Positions 1-9,105 are shown, numbered from the stretch's first letter. The stretch: 64,000 nt of DNA from Pseudomonadota bacterium (GCA_018817385.1 JAHIUA010000001.1:1-64000), one strand, 5' to 3'. Program-made: numbers and translations. The notes: generated by a model not told the origin, from the sequence alone.

Positions 1-2
1 AG

Positions 3-137
3 TTATATGCATTGGCATATTGCCGGATTTCAAGTTACTTGCAAACCATGGCCAGTCAAGGAGTCAATCCGCTTGTTGCTATTCAGATAGCTTTGACAGG
101 TAAGGCTTTGGAAGTTGAATCGGATAGGGGTGAGTAG
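3..137 (+). CDS. C-terminal fragment of a transposase-like protein (partial at window edge)
   Basis: The frame starting at base 3 is open for 44 codons up to the TAG at 135-137 and enters from outside the window. Visible motifs are RISSYLQT followed by a G-V-N-P-L-x-A-I-Q-x-A-L-x-G-K-A-L stretch. That is the kind of ending I associate with IS66/ISNCY-type transposases, where a short helix and an N-x-L-x-A-I segment close the protein. The assignment rests on the overall look only. It could equally be the end of another host protein. The start and catalytic domain are not visible, so it cannot be said whether the element is intact. Confidence 0.45.
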   Translation, partial: LYALAYCRISSYLQTMASQGVNPLVAIQIALTGKALEVESDRGE

Positions 138-179
138 TTACTAAAAATTAATAGTTACCTTTCTCTATTCTTTAATATA

Positions 180-2018
180 ATGAATATCAAAAAGATACAG
201 GTTTACAGAAATGCTCATAGCTTAATATTGTTACTCCTCATTTCCTGCTGGGTAGGACCAAGTCAAGCCAAAATCTGCTCAAAAGATAACTGGTGCTGGG
301 AGAATCCTCTTCCTCAAGGAAATAATCTTGAGGCTGTTTGGCTAAGCAATGATAATGAAGCCTATGCTGTAGGGCATTCGGGAACGATACTTCGTTTTGA
401 TGGTAAGAATTGGAATAAGATGACATCGGAGACCTCACAATCATTACGAGGTGTGTGGGGTAGTGGAAGCAATGATGTCTTTGCGGTAGGAGAATGGAGT
501 ACTATCCTCCATTTTGATGGCAGCAAATGGTCGCCAATGTCACCACCATATTATGATCATTTTACCGCTGTTTGGGGGAGTAGCAACAGTGATGTATTTG
601 CTGTGGGTGAAGATGGTGCTATCCAACATTATGACGGCTCAACATGGACTAAGTTTATACTGCCAAGACGTGGAGATTTACAGGGGATTTGGGGGAGTAG
701 CAGTACCGATGTTTATGCTGTGGGTTCTGGTGTTGTTTTACACTATGACGGTAGCAGTTGGACTGAACTATTTGACGAAGGCTTTTATTCTGCTGTTTGG
801 GGTACTAGTGCTAATAATGTTTACGTCACTTCTAACTTTGGCTCTTTGATGAGATTTGACGGAACCAACTGGACTAAGATTCGAACAAACGAACGTTATT
901 CTGGTACATTAGCAGGGATATGGGGCAGCAGTGAGAATGACATTTTTTGTGTAGGGACAGATAGTTACGGGTATGATGGCTATATTTTGCACTATGATGG
1001 TAGCGAGTGGTCACAGGTGATCACAAATGCAACTGGTACTATAGTTGGTATTTCAGGAAGCAAAGTGGACAATGTTATAGCAGTAAGCCAATATGGAACC
1101 ATCCTCCACTATAATGGTTCAAGCTGGCCTGATACATTTCCTGAAACCCATAATCAGTCTAATCAGGTATGGGGAAGTAGTGAAAACGATATCTATGTAG
1201 TGGGGCTCAGGGCCGCTGCAGTTAAACATTATGATGGAAAAACATGGTCAACGGTATTTACACCTAACATTGACTATCTATTAGGAGTTTGGGGAGGCAG
1301 TAGTAACGATGTGTACGTTGTTGGCGTAAAGAACCCAACTTGGGAGCAACCCAGTACAGGTTTCATTTACCAATACAACGGCAATAACTGGTCGAATATA
1401 TTAACTTTATCCAACCAGAGTTTCCATAGTGTTTGGGGAGTGGACAATACTGATATATTTGTGCTTGGAAAGCCAGGCACTATACTGCATTATGATGGTG
1501 ATAGGTGGTCCTTACAGGACTCCGGAACCACTGATTATTTGGCTGGCATATGGGGCTATAGCAGCAACGATGTTTTTGCTGTAGGGGATCATGGCTCAAT
1601 AGTGCACTACGATGGACATACATGGTCAAAAATGGAATCTGGGACCTTAGAGCTGATCAACGACGTTTGGGGTACAAGTAGTAGTAATGTTTATGCTGTG
1701 GAGAATGATGATGGGATCGTTTTTCACTATAATGGTTCTGATTGGTCTAAGTTGAATACTGGTAAAGCAGTTAACTATAGAGGGATTGGAGGTAGCAGTG
1801 CAAATGATGTGTATGCCGTTGGTTGGTATGGCACTATCATGCACTATGATGGCACAGGATGGTCGAACAAAGTATCTGGGACAGGACAGTACTTGCAGGA
1901 CGTTTGGTGTGAGTCAGAATATGATTGTGTCGTAGTGGGAAATAATGGAGCTATTCTCCATAGAAAGATGCACGCAGGCCCAAGTATTGTGCCTCCCCTG
2001 ATGATTCTCCTGAATTAG
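180..2018 (+). CDS. Secreted WGSSxxDVYAVG-repeat (beta-propeller-like) protein
   Basis: This is a 612-residue protein with an N-terminal hydrophobic signal segment (about residues 13-30, ending near SQA). The body is about a dozen degenerate repeats of roughly 45 residues. Each holds a W-G-S-S-x-x-D-V-Y-A-V-G strand, a G-x-I-L-H-Y-D-G turn and a W-S/T strand. Such repeats are expected to fold into beta-propeller blades, so the protein is probably a secreted or outer-membrane-exposed structural or adhesive protein; no catalytic residues are evident. No good ribosome binding site precedes the ATG, but the signal peptide starts there. The gene is visibly more A/T-rich than most of the window and lies next to a transposase-like fragment, which fits acquisition by transfer. 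Confidence 0.8.
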   Translation: MNIKKIQVYRNAHSLILLLLISCWVGPSQAKICSKDNWCWENPLPQGNNLEAVWLSNDNEAYAVGHSGTILRFDGKNWNKMTSETSQSLRGVWGSGSNDVFAVGEWSTILHFDGSKWSPMSPPYYDHFTAVWGSSNSDVFAVGEDGAIQHYDGSTWTKFILPRRGDLQGIWGSSSTDVYAVGSGVVLHYDGSSWTELFDEGFYSAVWGTSANNVYVTSNFGSLMRFDGTNWTKIRTNERYSGTLAGIWGSSENDIFCVGTDSYGYDGYILHYDGSEWSQVITNATGTIVGISGSKVDNVIAVSQYGTILHYNGSSWPDTFPETHNQSNQVWGSSENDIYVVGLRAAAVKHYDGKTWSTVFTPNIDYLLGVWGGSSNDVYVVGVKNPTWEQPSTGFIYQYNGNNWSNILTLSNQSFHSVWGVDNTDIFVLGKPGTILHYDGDRWSLQDSGTTDYLAGIWGYSSNDVFAVGDHGSIVHYDGHTWSKMESGTLELINDVWGTSSSNVYAVENDDGIVFHYNGSDWSKLNTGKAVNYRGIGGSSANDVYAVGWYGTIMHYDGTGWSNKVSGTGQYLQDVWCESEYDCVVVGNNGAILHRKMHAGPSIVPPLMILLN

Positions 2019-2358
2019 TAGTACTGAAAGGTATTCATTTCAATAGGTTCGGCCTCATTACGGGATAATGGAATATCCAACATATAAATACTGAGGCTTC
2101 TTGACTACCACTGCACGCTTTCAAGACCCCAAAAGAGAAGAGAAAGCACACTCCGATATACAAAGCGACACGAGAGCGGCTGTAGATTCTCTTTCCCAGC
2201 TGAAAGGAGTCAACTGACCCTTTGAAGAACGATCAGAGACCAAGCCGGGCAGAGGCTTCACGGGTATTTTAATCTGGACAATACGATCACGCTGAAGAAG
2301 CTTACCCAACAATACAGTCCGGGTGCTCCTCCTTCACCCCTTTAGTGGCCCTCAAGAC
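2019..2358. other. Geneless interval
   Basis: This is about 340 bases between two convergent genes. The short frames here have no ribosome binding site or recognisable motif. I see no strong terminator hairpin. Confidence 0.5.
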
Positions 2359-3261
2359 TCAACCGATGGTCAAACAATTTCTACCACTTGTTTTGCTCTG
2401 GTATAACAGTTTATCAGCTCTTTTTAACAGGCTGTCCATGGTATCATTTTCACTGGCGATAGTCGCTCCAAGGGAAATGGTGACCTGCAGCTTTTTATCA
2501 TCACGAGTTAAGTATGAATTTTTCACAAGATGCCGCATTCTATTTCCCAGGTTTTCGAGGTCAGAAGCACCTATATTAGGGATCAGGCCAATGAACTCTT
2601 CGCCTCCCCAACGGCCATAGAGATCAAAGGGTCTGGCGTTGGCAACAAAAGTATTTGCCACAAATTTGAGGACATCATCCCCTAGATAATGGCCATAGTT
2701 GTCATTAAATTTTTTAAAATGATCAATATCTATGAACAAGACACCAAAAGGGAGATTAAAACGTTTTTTCTCTTCGAATTTGATCCGGAGTTCTCGATCG
2801 ATATAATTTCGATTGGCTAACTGGGTCAGACTGTCAAGAAGGGCCAGTTTTTCAAGCTCTTTGACCCGCAAGGCATTGGTGGTCTGGTTACTGATATCTG
2901 TAAATAATTCTATGCCGCCGATCACATGACCGCTTGCGTCGGTTAAGGTGCTGACACGAATAGAAACAGGTATTCTGTGACCGTCCTTGTGGTGCATATA
3001 CACTTCAGCCTCACGAGGCGTTCCATCACCTATCGTTGCTGCAAGGGGGCACAATCCAGTGCAAAGCCTCTGTCCCTCACTGTCAACGTGGGCGAGTATG
3101 TCATCAGAACAGGATTTTCCAATAACCTCGCTGGCAGTGAAACCGGAGATCTTTTCAGCTGCCTTGTTCCAATAGGCAATGACCCTGTTTTTATCGACAA
3201 AATATAAGCCGTCATGGAGATTTTCAATTATCCTTACATAGGATTCTTTTTCCAATCTCAT
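2359..3261 (-). CDS. PAS-GGDEF diguanylate cyclase
   Basis: About 300 residues, predicted soluble. An N-terminal PAS domain (about residues 5-125) contains a Y-F-V-D-K-N-R-V-I-A-Y-W-N core and a C-terminal PAC-like stretch. A GGDEF domain (about 140-300) shows the intact active-site loop GGEEF and the D-I-D-H-F-K-K-F-N-D motif. It should make c-di-GMP from GTP in response to a ligand or redox signal sensed by the PAS domain. No RxxD inhibitory site stands out before GGEEF. I chose the ATG at 3261 over an in-frame GTG at 3276 because AGAGGAAA lies 7 bases upstream of the ATG. The gene is monocistronic, ending against a geneless gap. Confidence 0.9.
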   Translation of the reverse strand: MRLEKESYVRIIENLHDGLYFVDKNRVIAYWNKAAEKISGFTASEVIGKSCSDDILAHVDSEGQRLCTGLCPLAATIGDGTPREAEVYMHHKDGHRIPVSIRVSTLTDASGHVIGGIELFTDISNQTTNALRVKELEKLALLDSLTQLANRNYIDRELRIKFEEKKRFNLPFGVLFIDIDHFKKFNDNYGHYLGDDVLKFVANTFVANARPFDLYGRWGGEEFIGLIPNIGASDLENLGNRMRHLVKNSYLTRDDKKLQVTISLGATIASENDTMDSLLKRADKLLYQSKTSGRNCLTIG

Positions 3262-3557
3262 AGAATTTCCTCTCACATTTCCTTGAAATAATCATATCTC
3301 AGCAGACGGGTCTGCAGTCAAACGCTGCGTTCAGTTGAACCCATATTCAGAGTACCGCGTGTCAGGATATCCTGCAAACCCCATTTGCAAAAATCCCCCC
3401 ACAACAACACGCCTCCACCAAGGACACACTCTCTTTTTCTTCCCGTTCATGTGGCCAAATGAAGGAATAGGGTTCTGAAACTTCTCAAAATCTACAATAT
3501 CAACACGTCCAAGCCTGGCATTCCAACCCTGTCTTGGTGGCCCAAAAAGCCCCCCCT

Positions 3558-4220
3558 TCACTTTGTCCCGAATCCGGGAATGGCAAGACGTTTTTCTACT
3601 TTTTTAAGGAGATAGGTGGCAATGCTTACCAGCAAGAGATAGTAACAGGCCACAACAGTGAACGCCTCAGTAAAACGAAAACTCTGGGCAGCAATGGCAC
3701 GGGCCTCACCGGTCAGTTCAATACAACTGACAATATAGGCAAGGGATGAATATTTAATCAGATAGATCATCTCATTCCCGCATCCGGGAAGGGCCCGCCG
3801 GAATGCCTGAGGAATGATAATCCAGACAAGCGCCTGTGTTTTACTCATGCCAAGTGCAGATGCAGCTTGTAACTGCCCGGATTTAATGGCAAGCAAGGCA
3901 CCTCGGATATATTCCGAATTATAGGCAGAACTGCAAAGGATAAAGCCAATCACAGCAGCGGTATATGCTTCAAAATAAATGCCTATATTAGGCAACCCAT
4001 AGTAAAGAATAAAGAGTTGCACCATAAGTGGTACACCTCTAAAAATCGCGGTATAGGCATTAAAAAGACGTTGTATCGGCTTGGGACCAAATACACGAAA
4101 CGTTCCAACAAGAATACCTCCAAGCAGACCAAAAAAAGCCGACGGAATGATGAGCATGGTGCTCATCACCAATCCTCGATTGAGGGCTGGAATAAGTTCG
4201 TTCGTGTAAAAGGGATCCAT
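3558..4220 (-). CDS. Polar amino-acid ABC transporter permease (second permease)
   Basis: A 220-residue integral membrane protein of the HisM/GlnP family with about five transmembrane segments. The conserved cytoplasmic EAA loop is visible as A-A-S-A-L-G-M-S-K-T-Q-A with a following P-Q-A-F-R-R-A-L-P. With the permease at 5000-5671 it would form the heterodimeric channel of a polar amino-acid importer. It starts 6 bases after the stop of the ATPase gene and is the last gene of a four-gene minus-strand operon. Substrate cannot be told from the permease. Confidence 0.93.
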   Translation of the reverse strand: MDPFYTNELIPALNRGLVMSTMLIIPSAFFGLLGGILVGTFRVFGPKPIQRLFNAYTAIFRGVPLMVQLFILYYGLPNIGIYFEAYTAAVIGFILCSSAYNSEYIRGALLAIKSGQLQAASALGMSKTQALVWIIIPQAFRRALPGCGNEMIYLIKYSSLAYIVSCIELTGEARAIAAQSFRFTEAFTVVACYYLLLVSIATYLLKKVEKRLAIPGFGTK

Positions 4221-4226
4221 TTTTGC

Positions 4227-4985
4227 CTACCGTTTATCGTCAATGGCTGTTACGAGTCGCGCACAAAAATCACGGGTACGGGAAGATGTCCCTTCCTGGA
4301 GGAGCTCCTCGGGACTGCCCTGCTCTATAATTTCTCCGTCCTGCATAAAGACTATCTCATGGGCCAGGGCACGGGCAAAATCCATCTGATGAGTTGCCAT
4401 TACCATGGTAAGGCCATCACGGGTGAGATCACGGATAACAGCCAGCACCTCACCAATCAACTCCGGGTCAAGTGCAGAAGTCGGTTCATCGAGCAGGAGG
4501 ACTGTAGGGTCCATGGCCAGGGCCCGAGCTATGGCAACTCGCTGTTTCTGGCCACCAGAAAGTTCTGCCGGATAGAGTGTTGCTTTGTCTTCCAGCCCCA
4601 CTCTTTTCAGCTCCTGCATGGCACGATTGTGAGCCGTCTGCCTCTCGACTCCCTTGACCTTGCGCAAAGCAATAGCAACGTTATCAAGAGCATTCAGATG
4701 ATCAAACAAATTAAAATCCTGGAAAATCATCCCCACCTGTTGCCGGTAGGCGTACAACTCCCTTTTATTGTTGAGATTAATTTCTTTTCCGTTCAGTTCA
4801 AGACACCCACTGTCATGGGGAATCAAGTGATTTAAGGTTTGGAGAAATGTCGATTTCCCTGCTCCAGATGGGCCAATAAGCACCTTCAAAGAGCCTTTTG
4901 GCAGAGAGAGTGAAACATTTTTTAAGATCTCATTACTACCGATGGTAACACAGATATCACGAGCAAAGAGGATGGGTACCGTCAT
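4227..4985 (-). CDS. Polar amino-acid ABC transporter ATP-binding protein
   Basis: A 252-residue ATPase of the GlnQ/HisP type. Walker A is GPSGAGKST, the Q-loop is in G-M-I-F-Q-D-F-N-L-F, the signature is LSGGQKQR, Walker B is V-L-L-L-D-E-P-T-S-A-L-D-P, and the switch histidine is in M-A-T-H-Q-M. Length is normal and all catalytic residues are present, so it should power the two permeases on either side. It begins 14 bases after the upstream permease stop, with AAGGCG about 10 bases before the ATG. Confidence 0.95.
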   Translation of the reverse strand: MTVPILFARDICVTIGSNEILKNVSLSLPKGSLKVLIGPSGAGKSTFLQTLNHLIPHDSGCLELNGKEINLNNKRELYAYRQQVGMIFQDFNLFDHLNALDNVAIALRKVKGVERQTAHNRAMQELKRVGLEDKATLYPAELSGGQKQRVAIARALAMDPTVLLLDEPTSALDPELIGEVLAVIRDLTRDGLTMVMATHQMDFARALAHEIVFMQDGEIIEQGSPEELLQEGTSSRTRDFCARLVTAIDDKR

Positions 4986-4999
4986 AATTTTTTACGCCT

Positions 5000-5671
5000 T
5001 CAGGCAGTATAACCGGGTATACGCAACTTTTTTTCAAGCCGGGCAAGAAAGTAAACACCAATAACAGTGATGAAGAAGTACAGGGCACCAACTAACATAA
5101 AGAGGGTTAAATGTTCGTAAGTACGAGAGGCGACAAAATGGGTGCGGGTAAACATATCCAAGGCACCTACGACATAGGCAAGAGCCGAATCCTTGAGGAT
5201 AATCGAATACTCATTGGACCAGGCAGGAATCGACATCCGTAATGCCTGGGGCAGCACAATCGAGCTCACTGTCTGCCAGCGACTCATGCCAAGGGCCTTT
5301 GCAGCCTTTAGTTGCCCTTGCGGCAGCGACTGAATTGCCCCGCGGAACAGCTGTGACTGATAGGCTGCACTCGTCATACCAAGAACCAGAGCAGTTGTCG
5401 TCAGAGGCGAAAGATTCAGCCCTAACAGGTCAAAAATTCCGAAGTAAAAGAGAAACATCAGAATAAGAATAGGAACGCCACGAAAAAACCATACATATAG
5501 GCCTATGGCTCCCCGTATCAGGGGCGGCCCGTAGACCTGTCCAAGGGCAAAAGGAACCCCCAGGCAGAGGCCAAGGACCATAGCCCCTGCCACAATGATA
5601 AGAGTTATGCCTGCCCCTTGTAAAATGTAGGGCAATGCATCACTAATGACGATCAGCTTTTCAAGTATCAC
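5000..5671 (-). CDS. Polar amino-acid ABC transporter permease (first permease)
   Basis: A 223-residue HisQ/GlnP-family permease with about five membrane spans. Its EAA-loop motif is A-A-K-A-L-G-M-S-R-W-Q followed by L-P-Q-A-L-R. It begins with GTG; the ribosome binding site is weak. Between the binding-protein gene and this gene lies a stem-loop (5693-5736) that probably lets the binding protein be made in excess. It forms the membrane channel together with the permease at 3558-4220. Confidence 0.93.
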   Translation of the reverse strand: MILEKLIVISDALPYILQGAGITLIIVAGAMVLGLCLGVPFALGQVYGPPLIRGAIGLYVWFFRGVPILILMFLFYFGIFDLLGLNLSPLTTTALVLGMTSAAYQSQLFRGAIQSLPQGQLKAAKALGMSRWQTVSSIVLPQALRMSIPAWSNEYSIILKDSALAYVVGALDMFTRTHFVASRTYEHLTLFMLVGALYFFITVIGVYFLARLEKKLRIPGYTA

Positions 5672-5692
5672 GTTCCGTTCCCGGGAAAAAAG

Positions 5693-5736
5693 AAGAGCAG
5701 AAACCCAAGGAAACCCTTTGAATAATTTCTGCTCTT
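5693..5736 (-). terminator. Intra-operon stem-loop after the binding-protein gene
   Basis: An 11-base perfect inverted repeat (AAGAGCAGAAA at 5693-5703 and TTTCTGCTCTT at 5726-5736) is separated by 22 bases. On the minus strand it is followed by a C-T-T-T-T-T-T run. This is typical of a leaky terminator or mRNA-stabilising hairpin that raises periplasmic binding-protein levels over the permeases. Confidence 0.65.
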
Positions 5737-5771
5737 TTTACCAATATGCTCGTCTTTGCAGTCGGTTTTTT

Positions 5772-6521
5772 TTATTTCTTCTCGTCGATGTATGTTGCCT
5801 GAAGCTCTTCCCAGTAAGGATCTGCCATCAGTTTTTTCAAACCTTCATTGATGGTTTTTTCGAGTTCTTTATCATCATAGCGAATAGCAACAGCAAAATC
5901 CTCCCGCTCACCAAATATACCAGCAATCTTCACATTTTTTCCCTTGGCTATGGCATCTTGAGCAGGGCTCATATTCATACCACCGGCAAGGATACGGCCG
6001 TTGAGTATTTCCGCTATAATCTGAGGTGCAGAATCATACTGACGAAGTTCAAGCCCCCAGGCCTCTTTTTCGTTGGCTTCCTTCAGCCATTTTCCATCAC
6101 TGGTACCAGCCTGATAGCCGACACGCCCCTTGGACGCGAAAATAGCCTCGGGAGTCAGATCGCTGTCGTTTTTGACCACAAAAACATTTTCAACAGTCCA
6201 ATAGACCATGGAGAAGTTAACCTGTTTTTTGCGTTCTTCCGTAATAGTCATACCAGACATGACAGTATCAATTTTTTTGGCTGCCACAGCTTGAACAATA
6301 GTAGACCATTCCATGGGCTTATGAACAACTTCAAAACCCATTTCCTTAGCAATCCAATTCATTGCATCCACATCAAAGCCTGCGGGGGTACCATTCTTGT
6401 CTACATAGGCAAATGGAGGGTAATTTGCATCTATTCCGTTGACAACCGTACGGGCAAATGCGCTGCCAGTGAGACTCAAAACGAGAACTACAACAGACGC
6501 AACGAGATTTTTTCCTAACAT
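5772..6521 (-). CDS. Periplasmic amino-acid-binding protein of ABC transporter
   Basis: A 249-residue family-3 solute-binding protein. The signal peptide covers about residues 1-23 (ends G-S-A-F-A). The mature part starts with the typical Y-P-P-F-A-Y-V-D-K-N-G strand, then G-F-D-V-D-A-M-N-W-I-A, and the hinge motif D-T-V-M-S-G-M-T-I-T-E-E-R. It captures a polar amino acid in the periplasm for the permease pair downstream. The ATG is preceded by AAGGAG. It is the first gene of the operon, and two palindromes lie in its upstream region. The exact ligand is not predictable by eye. Confidence 0.93.
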   Translation of the reverse strand: MLGKNLVASVVVLVLSLTGSAFARTVVNGIDANYPPFAYVDKNGTPAGFDVDAMNWIAKEMGFEVVHKPMEWSTIVQAVAAKKIDTVMSGMTITEERKKQVNFSMVYWTVENVFVVKNDSDLTPEAIFASKGRVGYQAGTSDGKWLKEANEKEAWGLELRQYDSAPQIIAEILNGRILAGGMNMSPAQDAIAKGKNVKIAGIFGEREDFAVAIRYDDKELEKTINEGLKKLMADPYWEELQATYIDEKK

Positions 6522-6574
6522 ATTTACTCCTTCTAAATTTTATTGCGTGCTCTCCAACTTAGCACAATAATGAA

Positions 6575-6622
6575 GTCACACCTCCCGTGTGACAAGAACT
6601 GACAATTTTGTTTGACGTCAAA
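6575..6622. promoter_or_regulatory. Two palindromes in the amino-acid transporter promoter region
   Basis: GTCACAC-N5-GTGTGAC (6575-6593) and the perfect 12-base palindrome TTTGACGTCAAA (6611-6622) lie 54-101 bases upstream of the binding-protein start. They are candidate operators for a dimeric regulator of the transporter operon. No regulator gene is adjacent, so the protein is unknown. Confidence 0.45.
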
Positions 6623-6899
6623 ACAAGTAGCAAAACTCCCCCCCTTTAGCAAGTAAAGTCCACTCCTATTTGATTATATTTCTCAAGAATACAATCCACT
6701 GCAGAAAGGGTTTTGGGAGGAAAAAAGGTCTATGTTCTGGAAGTATTGGAATTTTGTGGCATCCCCTGTGATCCCCCCCATTGCCAACATTGTATAAGCA
6801 AACAGTTGGGAAGGTTCAGCGGCTCACTCTGCTGATACAGGATGCGCAGCAGAGAGATCACCTCCCACCGCCCAGGCTGTATAGTATAAAGTAAAAGAA

Positions 6900-6913
6900 T
6901 TGACCTAGGTCAT
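6900..6913. promoter_or_regulatory. TTGACC-TA-GGTCAT palindrome upstream of the Cys-rich protein
   Basis: A near-perfect palindrome, with the 12 core bases TGACCTAGGTCA self-complementary, lies about 105 bases before the gene at 7018. The half-sites TTGACC/GGTCAA resemble what I recall for HcpR, a CRP/FNR-family regulator of nitrosative stress genes in anaerobes. That likeness is from memory and unchecked. An AT-rich TATAGTATAAA run sits 10 bases upstream. Confidence 0.4.
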
Positions 6914-7017
6914 TTGCAGAAGGCAATGAAGAAGGTAAGCTCCTCCCAGATACATTCCAGCGGGTTGATGGAGCAGTGCTTTGTCACCTGCATAATCTGA
7001 TTTTCAGGAGGTGAGTC

Positions 7018-7305
7018 ATGTCAGAATGCGGATGCAGCAATACCAAGGGTACTGGAGTGGGTGGGCCTTTGTCTAAAGGAAAAGTACTGGTTGAATTTGT
7101 CTACAATGCCCACGGTGGAGCTGTCAGAGATCAACTGATCTCGGCTGGAGCCCTTACAATAGTCTGTCAAGGATGTCAGACCCAGTTTACCCTGAAAACC
7201 TATTTGGGCACCTGCTCGAATTGTGGTGGCGTGCATGCGGTGGCACCAATGAATCCATGTGCAGAGAATGTCCAGTTTGCCGGAAAAGGTTTCGAACTGC
7301 CATAA
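7018..7305 (+). CDS. Small Cys-rich zinc-ribbon-like protein, function unknown
   Basis: A 95-residue protein with a strong ribosome binding site (CAGGAGGTGAG, 5-6 bases before ATG). A CxxC pair (CQGC) and a second pair (CSNC) are 14 residues apart, forming a zinc-ribbon-like knuckle. Further Cys residues lie at the N-terminus (CGC) and near the C-terminus. No membrane segment or signal peptide is seen, so it should be cytoplasmic. It stands alone between divergent and downstream genes. Its upstream palindrome hints at control by a redox or nitrosative regulator. Binding of zinc or another metal is inferred from Cys spacing only. I do not recognise a named family. Confidence 0.75.
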   Translation: MSECGCSNTKGTGVGGPLSKGKVLVEFVYNAHGGAVRDQLISAGALTIVCQGCQTQFTLKTYLGTCSNCGGVHAVAPMNPCAENVQFAGKGFELP

Positions 7306-7658
7306 CAACAGAAACCGAAGAAGGCCTCGTCCGCTTCAAGGATAGGGGCGACAAAGGGACTCATCTCAGTCTCCGTGACGACAGCAAGCTTTTCACCCTC
7401 GAGGAGAACAAAAAGAAGAGACCGGGCAAGACTGTTCCCTTGAGAAAGCTGGCCTAGGAATGATCTCTGTATCCATATTTCAAAGGACGTATGATTCATG
7501 ATCCACAGCGGCCAGCGAAAATTACTGACTATTGACGGTAGTGACAAAAAACTATATAAATCTATAGAGGTAACTGTTCGGCAATACGCTTGTATCTTCT
7601 TTTTGCATCTCTGCTTGCAGGGTATTGCGACATGATCATATCTACAACGGAGAAAAAA
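7306..7658. other. Geneless interval
   Basis: About 350 bases between two plus-strand genes. An overlapping frame at 7173-7457 has no ribosome binding site and was not accepted. No clear terminator is seen. Confidence 0.4.
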
Positions 7659-8318
7659 ATGTCCCATACTACACAAACGGTTCGCACCTTTTTCATCCTC
7701 CTGTTGCTTGGTCTTCTGGTAGGTGCTTGTTCAGGCACCTACTATTCGGCCATGGAAAAAGTCGGAGTCCACAAGCGTGACATCTTGATTGATCGGGTTG
7801 AAGGGGCCAGGGATTCGCAAACAGAGGCCCAGCAACAATTCAAATCCGCCCTGGAACAGTTTGGCTCTGTGGTCGCCTTGAAGAACACAGATTTAAAAAA
7901 TGCCTACGACACCCTGGAAAAGGAATATACTGACTGTGAAAAGGCAGCCGCAGAGGTCTCTGATCGAATCAACAAGGTTGAAAACGTCTCTGAGGCCCTG
8001 TTTAATGAATGGGAAGATGAGCTCGAACTCTACGAGAACAAGGATTTGCGTCGAGCCAGCAAAAAACAGATGCAGGAGACCAGATCCCGCTACAGCAAAA
8101 TGCTTGCTTCCATGCATACGGCTGAAAGAAGTATGGAGCCTGTCCTGAAAACATTCCGTGACAATGTCCTGTTCCTCAAACACAACCTCAATGCCCAGGC
8201 CATTGGCTCGCTCCAGTCTGAATTTTCATCGCTTGAAAAAGATATCGATATTCTTATCGAGAAGATGAATTCAGCCATAGAACAGTCCAACACCTTTATT
8301 GCTCAGATGAAGGTGTGA
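7659..8318 (+). CDS. DUF2959 family lipoprotein
   Basis: About 219 residues. The N-terminus is a lipoprotein signal ending in a lipobox-like L-V-G-A-C, so the mature protein is probably lipid-anchored. The rest is almost entirely helical and charged, starting with Y-Y-S-A-M-E-K-V-G-V-H-K-R-D and R-V-E-G-A-R-D-S-Q. I recognise these as the opening of DUF2959 proteins; long coiled coils are expected. Function of the family is unknown. The start is the ATG at 7659, with GGAG 6 bases upstream. A longer TTG-initiated frame from 7590 would bury the signal peptide. It is monocistronic. Confidence 0.85.
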   Translation: MSHTTQTVRTFFILLLLGLLVGACSGTYYSAMEKVGVHKRDILIDRVEGARDSQTEAQQQFKSALEQFGSVVALKNTDLKNAYDTLEKEYTDCEKAAAEVSDRINKVENVSEALFNEWEDELELYENKDLRRASKKQMQETRSRYSKMLASMHTAERSMEPVLKTFRDNVLFLKHNLNAQAIGSLQSEFSSLEKDIDILIEKMNSAIEQSNTFIAQMKV

Positions 8319-8679
8319 CCAGGCCATAGAGAGTTCCACCCGCTTTGGTAGTTACACCATCCATATCATTCCAATGGCCCCCCCAATAGAGGGGATTGGT
8401 ATGGATGGGTATATCGTCTCAAAGAGAACTCTTTTCCCAATCTACGCTCGGAATCTGCATTGCCCTCTCTCCCAAGCCCACATACCCTTTATCTTTTTTT
8501 CGACCTTATCACCTTTGATCATGACCTAGAATTATTAAGCACTCAGGCTGTTCGTGTTTCCTGAGATAGTTCATACCGTTGCCTGGGAGACGAACTCCGT
8601 TTTGCGCAGCGTTTGTTAGTTTGCGCTGTGGGGAGTGATGTTTGCGAGAAGCGGGTAAAAGGAGTTGAGCCTTTTTGGG
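8319..8679. other. Geneless interval with an imperfect hairpin
   Basis: A long imperfect inverted repeat lies at about 8357-8410 (CCATCCATA ... TATGGATGG arms with an inner C-C-A-A-T/A-T-T-G-G pairing). It could end transcription of the DUF2959 gene, although no T-run follows. No coding frame here carries a convincing start. Confidence 0.4.
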
Positions 8680-8767
8680 GGAGCCGGCTTCAGCCGCGAA
8701 TGGAGGTCTTGCGGGCCACTTTCCTCTTTCATGAGCATGGTGGCTGTTCGCGGCTGAAGCCGGCTCC
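8680..8767. repeat. REP-like inverted pair, copy 1
   Basis: The 21-base element GGAGCCGGCTTCAGCCGCGAA (8680-8700) is repeated as its exact reverse complement at 8747-8767. Together they can form a long stem with a 46-base loop. The sequence class matches REP/BIME elements of many bacteria. No REP-associated transposase is in the window. Confidence 0.8.
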
Positions 8768-8963
8768 TACCTGGCTGGGCGATCACTTGTCGTTTGTGGG
8801 TTATACTTTTCCTGGTGTTAAGAAACCGGCTGAAAATCGGTGGACGGTTTGTGTTTTTGGAGAGGGGTTAAGTCGGTGTCTGAGAGGCAAACTCTGTTTT
8901 GCAGTGCATGGCTACTGGGTACGGTACAGCTGCACTTATCGGTTTGCAAGAAGTGAGTGGCTG

Positions 8964-8984
8964 TTCGCGGCTGAAGCCGGCTCC
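8964..8984 (-). repeat. REP-like element, single copy 2
   Basis: One exact 21-base copy in the reverse orientation. It is flanked by the same C-T-A-C-(C/T)-T-G-G-C-T-G-G-G downstream bases as the second arm of copy 1, so it looks like half of a duplicated module. Confidence 0.8.
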
Positions 8985-9105
8985 TACTTGGCTGGGTGAT
9001 CACTCGTAGTTTGGGGGGCAGGCATTTTTTTTTGGTTGTTGCTTGGCGCTGGTGGGGAACGATGTTTGGGCGAGATGGGGAAAAGGAGTTGCGCTTTTTT
9101 TGTTG

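Noticed and set aside
2121-2312. 63-codon minus-strand frame
   Set aside because: No ribosome binding site or motif; lies in a convergent gap.
7173-7457. 94-codon plus-strand frame with C-x2-C pairs
   Set aside because: It overlaps the better supported gene at 7018-7305 by 133 bases and lacks a ribosome binding site; its Cys come from the same codons read in another frame.
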